Positions 57,395-64,000 of a stretch of 64,000 nucleotides of DNA are shown one piece after another; positions within the stretch are counted from its first letter, which is position 1; every line of letters starts with the position of its first letter. The DNA comes from Streptomyces radiopugnans (GTDB taxonomy: Bacteria; Actinomycetota; Actinomycetes; Streptomycetales; Streptomycetaceae). The notes beneath the pieces were generated by a model. That model searched no databases, was not told the DNA's origin, and saw only the letters and a list, made by a program, of their open reading frames with translations. Both the position numbers and the translations under genes were made by a program. The DNA lies in NCBI RefSeq assembly GCF_900110735.1, contig NZ_FOET01000008.1, forward strand, positions 1-64,000, read 5' to 3'.

Positions 57395-58192
57395 ATGAGC
57401 ACGCAGGGCAGGCGGAGCGCACAGCGCTCCGACGGGAAGGCCGGGGACGGGAAGACCGGGGCGGGCCGGAGGCCGCTGGTGGCCATCCTCAGCGGCGCGG
57501 GGATCTCCACCGACTCCGGGATCCCCGACTACCGCGGCCCGAACGGCGTGTGGCGCAAGGATCCCGAGGCGGAGAAGCTCGTCACCTACGAGCACTACGT
57601 CAACGACCCGGAGATCCGCCGCCGCTCCTGGCGGATGCGGCTGGACGGCCCGGCGCTGCGGGCCAGGCCGAACGCCGCGCACGAGGCCGTGGTGCGGCTG
57701 GAGCGCTCCGGGGTGCCGGTGCGGGTGATCACCCAGAACGTGGACGGGCTGCACCAGATGGCCGGGATGCCCGAGCGCAAGGTACTGGAGCTGCACGGGA
57801 CCGCGCGGGCCGTGGTGTGCACCGGGTGCCGTGCCCGTTCGGAGATGGAGCGGGCGCTGGAGCGGGTGCGGGCCGGGGTCGCGGACCCCGAGTGCCTGCG
57901 GTGCGGCGGCATCCTGAAGTCGGCCACCGTGATGTTCGGCGAGGCGCTGGATCCGCAGGTGCTGGGCGAGGCACTGGCCATCGCCAGGGCGTGCGAGGTG
58001 TTCGTCGCGGTCGGTACCAGCCTGCAGGTGCAGCCGGCCGCCTCGCTGGCCGGGATCGCCGCCGAGCACGGTGCGCGGCTGGTGATCGTCAACGCCGAGC
58101 CCACGCCGTACGACCCGCTGGCCGAGCGGGTGGTGCGCGAGCCGATCGGACGGGCGCTGCCGGCCCTGCTGGAGGAGCTGGCGGCGGGCTGA
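57395..58192 (+). CDS. cobB: Sir2-family NAD-dependent protein deacylase
   Basis: 265 residues. NAD-site GAGISTDSGIPDYRG, TQNVDGLH, the catalytic His in LELHGTARAVVC, and the Zn-binding Cys pairs CTGC and CLRC. A ~25-residue charged N-terminus precedes the fold. It removes acetyl or other acyl groups from Lys using NAD. In S. coelicolor a sirtuin (CobB2, SCO6464 as I recall) sits near the psd-pssA genes, consistent with this location. Acetyl-CoA synthetase is a typical target. The gap to the next gene holds no obvious terminator. Confidence 0.92.
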   Translation: MSTQGRRSAQRSDGKAGDGKTGAGRRPLVAILSGAGISTDSGIPDYRGPNGVWRKDPEAEKLVTYEHYVNDPEIRRRSWRMRLDGPALRARPNAAHEAVVRLERSGVPVRVITQNVDGLHQMAGMPERKVLELHGTARAVVCTGCRARSEMERALERVRAGVADPECLRCGGILKSATVMFGEALDPQVLGEALAIARACEVFVAVGTSLQVQPAASLAGIAAEHGARLVIVNAEPTPYDPLAERVVREPIGRALPALLEELAAG

Positions 58193-58249
58193 GGTCCCCG
58201 GCACGGCCGCGCCGGGCGTCCCGGACGCCGGCGGGCTCGGCCGGGGCGG

Positions 58250-59650
58250 TCACCGGCCCGCGACGGGGCGTCCCCGGGCCAGCACCCCCTCGATGTCCCT
58301 GCGGCGGCGGTCGGAGACCCGTGCCGCGGCCGCCAGCAGCAGGGGCGTCAGGGCGGCCGGGTCGGCCGCCACGGCCTCGGCCGCCTCCTCCGGGCGCCGG
58401 GCCCGGACCACCGCCGACAGCAGTTCGACGGCCCCGGAGCCGAGGCCCGCCCCGTGCAGGGCGAGCGCGGCTGCGGCAACCTCCGCCGCCGGGCGCGCGG
58501 CCGCCTGCCGCAGCAGCCGTCCGCAGTCCCCGGCGCGGCCCGCGGCGGCGAGCGCTCCGGCGGCCTCGGCCAGGGGGCCGGGCGGCAGGCACGCGGCCTC
58601 CCACAGCAGGTCCGCGACATCGGCGTCCATACCGGCCTGCTCCAGACGTTCGACCAGCACCGGCAGAAGGGGGGCGGGACGGCCCGCGGCCTCGCACAGC
58701 AGGGCGTGGGCCTCCCCGGTGCGGCCCCGGGCGCGCAGCCCGGCCAGCCGGGCGACGGTCTCGTCGCACTCCCTCCGGGCGCGGGCCGCCCGGGCCGCGG
58801 CCTCGGCCGGGTCCTTCGGCCGGGCCGTCCTCTCGTCCCCCTCGTCCCCCGCCCCGGCGAACCGGGCCCCGCGCGGGGCGGGTACGGCCGAGGCGGGTAC
58901 GGGGCCGGCCGGTGCGGCGGCCGGGTCGGCCCGCGCCCCGGTCTCCAGCCCGGCGAACCGGGCCCCGCGCGGCCGGGCGCGCACGGGGCCGGACGGCGGC
59001 GGGGGCGAGGGGAGGCGGCCGGATCCGAGGCCGTGCTCGGGGCCGTGCTCGGGCTCGTGGCCCGGATCGGCCCCGGTACGGGCCACCAGGGCGGCCAGGC
59101 GCTCGCGCAGTTCCCGGCAGCGGGCCGTGGCGCGGGCCCGGTCGTCGCGTGCCCAGGCGAGGTCGGCGGCCAGGCGGCCGGCGCCGGCCGGGTGGCCGCC
59201 CGCCACCAGCGCGCGGGCCAGGGCCTGTTCGCGGTGGGCCGCGTGCCGCTGCTCGCGCAGCGTCCGCGCCAGCACGTCCCGCAGTTCGGCGGCCCGCCGC
59301 CGCGGGTCGCCAGCCGCCTCGTCGCAGGCGGTGAGCGACGCCAGGTACAGCGTCCTCAGCCATGCGGCCCGGGGGCGGGCCCGTCGGGGGCCCCGGCGCA
59401 CGGTGAGGTCGTCCAGCAGGGAGGCGACCACGTCCCACGGCGGGATCCGGCGGCCCGCCAGGCAGGCGGCCAGCCCCTCGGGGTCACGCCGGGCGAAGAC
59501 CCCGTACCATCCGGCGGCCGGGTCGAGTTCGGCGGCGAGCGCGGTGAGCGCGGCCGCGAACTCGGCGGCCTCGGGCACGTCCGGACCACCGGGTACGTCG
59601 AGGCCGGCAGCGGCCCGGTGGATGCTGCCGGTCGGTTGCGGCACTGGCAT
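58250..59650 (-). CDS. Large Ala/Arg-rich protein with helical repeats, unknown
   Basis: 466 residues from the ATG at 59650. No clear Shine-Dalgarno sequence; the frame continues upstream but is antisense filler. Residues about 30-180 and 300-460 are built of short Ala/Leu/Arg helices (DLLWEAACLPPGPLAEAAGALAAAGRAGDCGRLLRQAA; AEVAAAALALHGAGLGSGAVELLSAVV), resembling TPR/SEL1-like scaffolds of Streptomyces proteins often labelled 'UL36 tegument-like'. A Pro/Gly-rich linker (about 200-270) contains RGARFAG twice. Soluble, function unknown. Divergent from the membrane-anchored protein at 59784. Confidence 0.6.
   Translation of the reverse strand: MPVPQPTGSIHRAAAGLDVPGGPDVPEAAEFAAALTALAAELDPAAGWYGVFARRDPEGLAACLAGRRIPPWDVVASLLDDLTVRRGPRRARPRAAWLRTLYLASLTACDEAAGDPRRRAAELRDVLARTLREQRHAAHREQALARALVAGGHPAGAGRLAADLAWARDDRARATARCRELRERLAALVARTGADPGHEPEHGPEHGLGSGRLPSPPPPSGPVRARPRGARFAGLETGARADPAAAPAGPVPASAVPAPRGARFAGAGDEGDERTARPKDPAEAAARAARARRECDETVARLAGLRARGRTGEAHALLCEAAGRPAPLLPVLVERLEQAGMDADVADLLWEAACLPPGPLAEAAGALAAAGRAGDCGRLLRQAAARPAAEVAAAALALHGAGLGSGAVELLSAVVRARRPEEAAEAVAADPAALTPLLLAAAARVSDRRRRDIEGVLARGRPVAGR
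58853..58972. repeat. 24-bp direct repeat inside the large unknown gene
   Basis: 58853-58876 and 58949-58972 are identical over 24 nt and encode the two R-G-A-R-F-A-G copies of the linker. Confidence 0.75.
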
Positions 59651-59783
59651 GGGGCCATGGCACACCGGCCGTGTTTCGCCGGCCGTCACCGCCGTGCTAC
59701 GAACAGTTTTCGCACCTTCCCCGCCTCCCACTTCCTTGTCATGTTTCGGACAGAGAGGGCATCCGGCGATACGCTTCCGCCCC

Positions 59784-60560
59784 ATGGACGACAACCTGCG
59801 CGACATCGTGCTGGGCGTGCTCGCGGCCGGCATCACCACATCGCTCGGCTGGTTCGGCCGCACCTACCTGTGGCGCCGGAGACTCCGCCGCAAACAGCGC
59901 TTCTTCGGGCTGCCGGAGCACTCCGAGTGCCTGCTGGTGGTCGGCCGCAAGGCGGCCACCGGGGAAGGCGCCGTCTCCCGCGACGATGTGTTCGCCCTGC
60001 TGGAACTGTCCGCCCTGATCAAGGACTGCGGCGCGAACGCGCAGGTGCTGTCGCACGAGAACGCCCGCCAGGGCTTCGGCGAGCGGACCGAGTTCTGCGT
60101 CGGAGGCCCCGCGTCGAACCGCCGGACGGCGGCCCATCTCCACTCCCTGCTGCCGGGGGTCCGGATCGACACCACCCCCGAGCCGGGCCCGGACCAGGCC
60201 TCGTTCACCATCGGCGGCGAGCGCTACCGGATGGAGCGGGGATCGGTGGAGTACGTCCTGCTCGCCCGGCTCACCGCGGGCGAGGGCTCCCATCCGGTGT
60301 TCGTCTTCTGCGGCCAGCGGGCCGTCACCAACCAGGCCGCCGCCCGCCACCTCGCCCGCCACCACGTCCGGCTGGCGCGCAGGTACGGCACCGACGGCGA
60401 CTTCTGCCTGCTGCTGAAGGTGGTCAACTCCCAGGCGTACGGACCCGATGTCGTCGAACTGGTCGCGGACGTCACCCAGGCCGCCACCACCGCGCCGTCC
60501 GCGCCCGTGCCCCCGCCCGCCCGCCGCCAGCACCGGGCGCGCAGCCGGACCGAGGGCTGA
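59784..60560 (+). CDS. Single-pass membrane protein with a cytosolic Rossmann-like domain, unknown
   Basis: 258 residues. One hydrophobic N-terminal segment (about 7-27) is followed by a basic stop (WRRRLRRKQRFF), so the rest is probably cytosolic. The soluble part alternates strand and helix: ECLLVVGRK, FALLELSALIKDCG, TEFCVGGPASNRRTAAHLHSLLPGV, HPVFVFCGQRAVTNQAAARHLARHH, FCLLLKVV. The GGP-x-SN and CGQRAVTN motifs look like ligand or nucleotide sites, but I do not recognise the family. TACGCT lies 8 nt before the ATG, so it may be leaderless. Divergent from the helical-repeat gene. Confidence 0.72.
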   Translation: MDDNLRDIVLGVLAAGITTSLGWFGRTYLWRRRLRRKQRFFGLPEHSECLLVVGRKAATGEGAVSRDDVFALLELSALIKDCGANAQVLSHENARQGFGERTEFCVGGPASNRRTAAHLHSLLPGVRIDTTPEPGPDQASFTIGGERYRMERGSVEYVLLARLTAGEGSHPVFVFCGQRAVTNQAAARHLARHHVRLARRYGTDGDFCLLLKVVNSQAYGPDVVELVADVTQAATTAPSAPVPPPARRQHRARSRTEG

Positions 60561-60739
60561 TCCGGTCAAGCACCTCAATGCGCAAGGAGTTTGCAGAACC
60601 GGGTACCGATGTCGCCGAGGTGTTCCCGATGATGTTGCCCACGACGCCTCATGCGGCGGAGGCCCTCCTCCTACCCTGTTGACCCAGGTACGGAGACGTT
60701 CCCACCCCCCGCAGGCGGCAGCACGGAGAGGAGTCCCGG

Positions 60740-61495
60740 ATGGGCGACAGCAGACCGGTCTACCAGCGGATCGCCGACGATCTGCGGCAGCAGATCGACG
60801 AGGGGGTCCTGGCCGTGGGCTCCCGCATCCCCTCGCGTTCGGAGCTGAAGCGCACCTACGCCGCCAGCGACCAGACCGTGGACCGGGCGGTGCGCGTGCT
60901 GAAGGCCGCCGGCTACGCGGAGGGGCAGTTCGGGCGGGGAGTGTTCGTCACCGACCGCAGCCCCGTCGGCAGCCTGCTGCGCACCGGCGAGGCGGTGGAT
61001 TCCCCGTTCGCGGCCCGGCTGCTGGCCGGTTCCTCGGCCGCTCCCCCGCTGCTGTGGGAGGCCACCTCCACCGCCACCGGGGCCCCGCCGCGGATAGCCG
61101 AGCGGCTGGGGATCGGCGCGGGCGACCGGGTGATGTGCACGCGGTACGAGTACCTCGCCGACCGGCGCCCGCTCCAGCTCGCCACCAGCTGGGAGCCGCT
61201 GGCGCTCACCGAGGGCACCGAGGTGGTCTTCCCCGAGCGCGGCCCGTACGCCCGGCGCGGAGTACGCGAGCGGTTCGCGGCCATCGGCCTCCCCGTGGTG
61301 AAGGCCACCGAGCTGGTCGGCTCGCGGTCGGCCACCAGCACGGAGTCGCAGGCCCTGGGCTGCTCGCCCGGGCAGTGCGTGACGGTCATCGAGCGCACCC
61401 ACCACACGGCGGACGGCCAAGTCGTGGAGACCTCCGACATCGTGTTGCGCGCGGACCGGTGGCGGCTGGAGTACCACATCGCCTTCCCCGGCTGA
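60740..61495 (+). CDS. GntR-family regulator (HutC/UTRA type)
   Basis: 251 residues, ATG with GGAGAGGAG upstream. Winged helix at about 5-70: YQRIADDLRQQIDEGVLAVGSRIPSRSELKRTY, then QTVDRAVRVLKAAGYAEG. The UTRA effector domain follows (about 90-245), with MCTRYEYLADRRPLQLATSWEPLALTEGTEV and CSPGQCVTVIERTHHTADGQVVETSDIVLRADRW. The ligand is unknown. The 179-nt gap upstream includes GTTGACC and GGTACGG elements that could be promoter parts. No target gene is obvious. Confidence 0.88.
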   Translation: MGDSRPVYQRIADDLRQQIDEGVLAVGSRIPSRSELKRTYAASDQTVDRAVRVLKAAGYAEGQFGRGVFVTDRSPVGSLLRTGEAVDSPFAARLLAGSSAAPPLLWEATSTATGAPPRIAERLGIGAGDRVMCTRYEYLADRRPLQLATSWEPLALTEGTEVVFPERGPYARRGVRERFAAIGLPVVKATELVGSRSATSTESQALGCSPGQCVTVIERTHHTADGQVVETSDIVLRADRWRLEYHIAFPG

Positions 61496-61509
61496 CGGAC
61501 CGGCCGCGA

Positions 61510-61521
61510 CCGGGGCCCCGG
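61510..61521. terminator. Short palindrome between convergent genes
   Basis: CCGGGGCCCCGG (61510-61521), flanked by GGACCGGCCGCG direct repeats, lies between the GntR gene and the DUF6278 gene. Weak as a terminator. Confidence 0.35.
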
Positions 61522-61580
61522 ACCGGCCGCGCCTCGCCCGGCCTCCGCCCCCCACCGCCGCCGATCCGCCCGCCGCCCGC

Positions 61581-62024
61581 TCACGCCTCGGAGACCTCCG
61601 CGTACACCTGCGACAGCTCCGGTGCGCCGTCGAGGGCCCAGTCCAGGCCCGCCCCGACCACGTCGATCTCCCGGCCGGAGGCCAGGCGCACCACCGGCCG
61701 TCCGCTCGGCCACACCTGCCACACCGCGCCCGGCACCGTGCGGACGACGACGGTGCCCAGGTACAGGCCCGCGTCGTTGCCCAGCCGGGCGAGCGCCTCG
61801 GGGCCGTCGTCGCGCCAGCGCGGCAGGAGCTGGTCGAGGGCCGCCAGGGACTCGGGGGTGTCCGCCAGATCGATCCCCGCCGACTCGGCTTGCCTGCGCA
61901 GCAGTTCGCACTCGGACAGCAGCTGCGCCACTCCCTCGGCGTCGTGGGGGGCGGCTTCCATCACCGCCGTCCCCCGGGACCCGCCGTGCCTCTTGCGCCA
62001 GTTGTCCAGGAAGGGGATGTTCAT
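61581..62024 (-). CDS. DUF6278-type protein
   Basis: 147 residues from the ATG at 62024; CACGCT lies 7 nt upstream with no Shine-Dalgarno sequence. The N-terminus MNIPFLDNWRKRHG and the Q-L-L-S-E-C-E-L-L-R segment match the Streptomyces DUF6278 family as I recall. Two parts: a helical N-terminal half (about 25-75) and a strand-rich C-terminal half (LGNDAGLYLGTVVVRTVPGAVWQVWPSG, ASGREIDVVGAGLDWAL). The latter resembles the DUF3806/DUF6278 fold for small-ligand binding. Function unknown. Confidence 0.78.
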   Translation of the reverse strand: MNIPFLDNWRKRHGGSRGTAVMEAAPHDAEGVAQLLSECELLRRQAESAGIDLADTPESLAALDQLLPRWRDDGPEALARLGNDAGLYLGTVVVRTVPGAVWQVWPSGRPVVRLASGREIDVVGAGLDWALDGAPELSQVYAEVSEA

Positions 62025-62080
62025 ACGCCTCAGCGTGACATCACCGGCGCGGCGAACGGCACAAGGCACGCGGGCGGAGC

Positions 62081-62869
62081 TCACACCTCCAGGTCGACGA
62101 CGACCGGTGCGTGGTCGGACGCGCCCTTGCCCTTGCGCTCCTCGCGGTCGACGTAGGCGTCCTTCACCGCCGCCTCGAAGGCCGGGTTGCCGTAGACCAG
62201 GTCGATGCGCATGCCCTTGTTCTTGGGGAAGCCCAGCTGGCGGTAGTCCCAGTAGGTGTAGGGGCGGTCGTACTTCAGCGGGCGCGGCACGACGTCGGCC
62301 AGGCCCGCCGCGCGCAGTCCGGCCAGCGCCTCGCGCTCGGCCGGGGTGACGTGCGTGGCTCCCTCGAAGACGGCGGGGTCGTAGACGTCCTCGTCGGTCG
62401 GCGCGACGTTGTAGTCGCCGAGGATGGCGAAGGGCCGTCCTCCCGCCTCCCCCTCCGTCTCCCGTACCGCCAGCTCCCGCAGCGCGGCGAACCAGCGGAG
62501 CTTGTACTCGAAGTGCGGATGGCCCACCTCGCGGCCGTTGGGCACGTACACCGACCACACCCGCACTCCGCCGCAGGTGGCGCCCGCCGCGCGGGGCTCG
62601 GTGGCGCCCTCGTAGTCGGGCCCCGCGGGCAGGCCGATCACCGGGTCCTCCAGGCCCACCCGGGACAGCACCGCCACCCCGTTCCACCGGCCCGAGGCGT
62701 TGACCGCGGCCTCGTAGCCCAGCTCGCGCAGCGGCCCGGCCGGGAACGCCTCCGCCGTGCACTTCAGCTCCTGCAGGCACAGCACGTCCGTGCCGCTGCT
62801 CTCCAGCCAGGCCAGCAGCCGCTCGAGCCGCGAGGTGATCGAGTTGACGTTCCAGGTGGCGATACGCAT
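62081..62869 (-). CDS. xth: Exodeoxyribonuclease III
   Basis: 262 residues. The exo III/AP endonuclease fold is complete: MRIATWNVNSI, LCLQELKCT (Glu ligand), VLSRVGL, VWSVYVPNGREVGHPHFEYKL, ILGDYNVAPTDEDVYDP (Asp and Asn), YTYWDYRQLGFPKNKGMRIDLVYG, and ASDHAPVVVDLEV with the catalytic His. It cuts at abasic sites and trims 3' ends in base-excision repair. TAGATT 7 nt before the ATG indicates a leaderless message. The DUF6278 gene follows after 56 nt. Confidence 0.93.
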   Translation of the reverse strand: MRIATWNVNSITSRLERLLAWLESSGTDVLCLQELKCTAEAFPAGPLRELGYEAAVNASGRWNGVAVLSRVGLEDPVIGLPAGPDYEGATEPRAAGATCGGVRVWSVYVPNGREVGHPHFEYKLRWFAALRELAVRETEGEAGGRPFAILGDYNVAPTDEDVYDPAVFEGATHVTPAEREALAGLRAAGLADVVPRPLKYDRPYTYWDYRQLGFPKNKGMRIDLVYGNPAFEAAVKDAYVDREERKGKGASDHAPVVVDLEV

Positions 62870-62876
62870 GGCAGCG

Positions 62877-62882
62877 AATCTA
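62877..62882 (-). promoter_or_regulatory. Leaderless-type -10 element of the exonuclease gene
   Basis: TAGATT on the minus strand, 7 nt before the ATG at 62869. Confidence 0.55.
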
Positions 62883-62914
62883 CCGCCCGGCGCCGACAGC
62901 CGGCGGGCGGCGGG

Positions 62915-62930
62915 CGGCAGCCGGCTGCCG
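62915..62930 (-). terminator. Short palindrome downstream of the hydrolase gene
   Basis: A perfect 16-bp palindrome centred on CCGG lies 25 nt past the stop at 62955, within a GC-rich repeated stretch. Weak terminator candidate. Confidence 0.4.
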
Positions 62931-62954
62931 GCGGGGCGCTCCTTCCGGTGGGGC

Positions 62955-63620
62955 TCAGCCCTCCCGCAGCGCGACGCTCTGCCCGGGCTCCAGCCGGGTG
63001 TGCTCCGCGCCGGCGGTGCCGGGGCCGTTCGGCCCGAGGAGCCGGCCGTAGACCAGGTGCCCGAAGTCCGACAGCAGCCCGTCGTGGACGTCGTAGGCCA
63101 CGCGCGGCCGTACCTCGCGCACGTAGTCGACGACCTCGGCGACCTTGCTCCAGGGCGCGTGCACCGGCAGCAGCAGGGTGTCCACCGGGCGGCCGGGGAC
63201 GGTCAGGGCGTCGCCGGGGTGGAAGACGGTGCCGGCCCCGGCCGCGGTGACGGCGTAGCCGACGTTGGTGACGCGCGGGATGTCGGGGTGGATGACGGCG
63301 TGCAGCTCGCCGTGCGCCTCCACCTCGAAGCCGGCGGCGGTGAAGGCGTCCCCGTCGCCGACGGTGTGGACCCGCCCGGGGAAGGCGGCCGAGATCCGCT
63401 CGGCGACGCTGCGCAGCGTCCAGATCTCCGCGGCCGGGTTCGCCTCCAGCGCGGCGCGCAGCCGGCTCTCGTCGAAGTGGTCGGGGTGCTCGTGGGTGAC
63501 CAGGATCGCGTCCGCGCCGACGGCGGCGTCCGCCTCGCTGAAGCCGCCGGGGTCGATGACGAGCGTGCGTCCTTCGCGGTGCAGGGCGACGCAGGCGTGG
63601 CCCTTCTTGGTGAGCTCCAT
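62955..63620 (-). CDS. UlaG-like beta-lactamase-fold metallohydrolase
   Basis: 221 residues. The motif THEHPDHFD (H-x-H-x-D-H) and the later FHPGDAL, LLPVHAPW and YDVHDG segments place it in the short L-ascorbate-6-phosphate-lactonase-like group that lacks the usual extra helices. It starts MELTKKGHACVAL and has an N-terminal LVIDPGGFSEAD strand typical of this group. CACAAT lies 6 nt before the ATG without a Shine-Dalgarno sequence. Substrate unknown. It is the third such hydrolase in the window. Confidence 0.85.
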   Translation of the reverse strand: MELTKKGHACVALHREGRTLVIDPGGFSEADAAVGADAILVTHEHPDHFDESRLRAALEANPAAEIWTLRSVAERISAAFPGRVHTVGDGDAFTAAGFEVEAHGELHAVIHPDIPRVTNVGYAVTAAGAGTVFHPGDALTVPGRPVDTLLLPVHAPWSKVAEVVDYVREVRPRVAYDVHDGLLSDFGHLVYGRLLGPNGPGTAGAEHTRLEPGQSVALREG

Positions 63621-63713
63621 GGGGCCATTGTGCTCTCCGCGGCGCCTGTGCCGCCGGTGCGCCGGTGCCGTCCCGCCGTGCGGGCCGCGCCGCGCCCGCC
63701 GGTGCCGACCGCG

Positions 63714-64000
63714 TCAGTCGCGGGGGGCGGTCTCCTCCGCTATGACGCGCCGGGCGACGGCGAACGCGGCGCCGGCTGCGGGCATCCCGCAGTAGACGGC
63801 CGTGTGCAGCAGGACCTCCTTGATCTCCTGCGGGGTGAGCCCGTTGCGCAGCGCGGCGCGGGTGTGGGAGGCCAGCTCCTCCAGGTGCCCGCCGGCGGTG
63901 AGCGCGGTGAGGGTGACCACCGAGCGGGTGCGGCGGTCGATGCCGGTGCGGGCCCACACCTCGCCCCAGGCGTAGCGGGTCAGGAGGTCCTGGAAGTCGC
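63714..64000 (-). CDS. pcaC: 4-carboxymuconolactone decarboxylase, 5' end outside the window
   Basis: Only the C-terminal ~95 codons are present; the frame runs to the window edge without a start. The sequence DFQDLLTRYAWGEVWARTG, RTRSVVTLTALTAGGHLEELASHTRAALRNGLTPQEIKEVLLHTAVYCGMPAA is the carboxymuconolactone decarboxylase core of PcaC in the beta-ketoadipate pathway, with the conserved Glu and His in the GGHLEEL and LLHTAVYCG segments. In many Streptomyces it is fused to the enol-lactone hydrolase as PcaL; the upstream half would decide this. The rest of a pca operon should lie past 64 kb. Confidence 0.88.
   Translation of the reverse strand, partial: DFQDLLTRYAWGEVWARTGIDRRTRSVVTLTALTAGGHLEELASHTRAALRNGLTPQEIKEVLLHTAVYCGMPAAGAAFAVARRVIAEETAPRD

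Noticed and set aside
60578..60682. 34-codon frame before the GntR gene
   Set aside because: No Shine-Dalgarno sequence or leaderless signature, third-position G/C well below the neighbours, and no recognisable motif.

Overview
The window looks like chromosomal DNA from a Streptomyces or a close relative. Base composition is very high in G+C with strong third-position G/C bias, and many starts are GTG, with a few TTG. Families typical of the genus are present: DUF6158, DUF6278, DUF6624, an XRE/MmyB regulator, an ANTAR regulator, a SigB/SigF-type sigma factor, an F420-dependent LLM enzyme and a streptogrisin-type protease. I see no rRNA, tRNA, CRISPR array, prophage or insertion sequence. All database-type names here come from reading the sequence; nothing was searched.

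Layout. 1-8.4 kb: protease tail, pterin carbinolamine dehydratase, XRE regulator, membrane proteins, two beta-lactamase-fold hydrolases, and an aminotransferase-fold protein that has lost its PLP lysine. 8.5-16 kb: regulatory and stress genes (GAF-ANTAR, PAS-GAF, sigma factor), an F420 oxidoreductase, DUF402, small proteins and a baeRF/Vms1-like protein, with several SigB-like promoter boxes. 16-22.7 kb: methyltransferases, VOC protein, quinone oxidoreductase, phosphopantetheinyl transferase, SDR and an aminoglycoside-kinase-like protein. 22.7-28 kb: four consecutive peptidase genes on the minus strand. 28-32.7 kb: methyltransferase-like and SRPBCC proteins, a radical SAM protein, a broken GNAT gene and a HEAT-repeat protein.

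32.9-42.2 kb is the metabolic core: a fused double 3-hydroxyacyl-CoA dehydrogenase, a TetR regulator, then crotonyl-CoA carboxylase/reductase, ethylmalonyl-CoA mutase, a CoA-ester lyase, a MaoC-type hydratase and an acyl-CoA dehydrogenase. This is the ethylmalonyl-CoA pathway. It turns acetyl-CoA-derived C4 units into glyoxylate and propionyl-CoA, and supplies ethylmalonyl-CoA for polyketides. The gene order matches what I recall of S. coelicolor SCO6467-SCO6475. A duplicated palindromic operator candidate lies on the ccr promoter. Phosphatidylserine decarboxylase and synthase follow.

44.3-49.3 kb: a complete branched-chain amino-acid-type ABC uptake operon (livFGHMK order, every junction overlapping). 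49.6-64 kb: glycerate kinase diverging from a BCCT transporter, an orphan VapB-like protein, a phytoene-desaturase-like oxidase, inositol-phosphatase family protein, gamma-glutamyltransferase, sirtuin, two uncharacterised proteins facing apart, a GntR regulator, DUF6278, exonuclease III, a beta-lactamase-fold hydrolase and the end of pcaC.

Across the window at least a dozen genes have a -10-like hexamer 6-8 nt before the start codon and no Shine-Dalgarno sequence, as expected for leaderless transcripts. Convergent or terminal gene ends usually carry long, nearly perfect palindromes; the longest is 40 bp.
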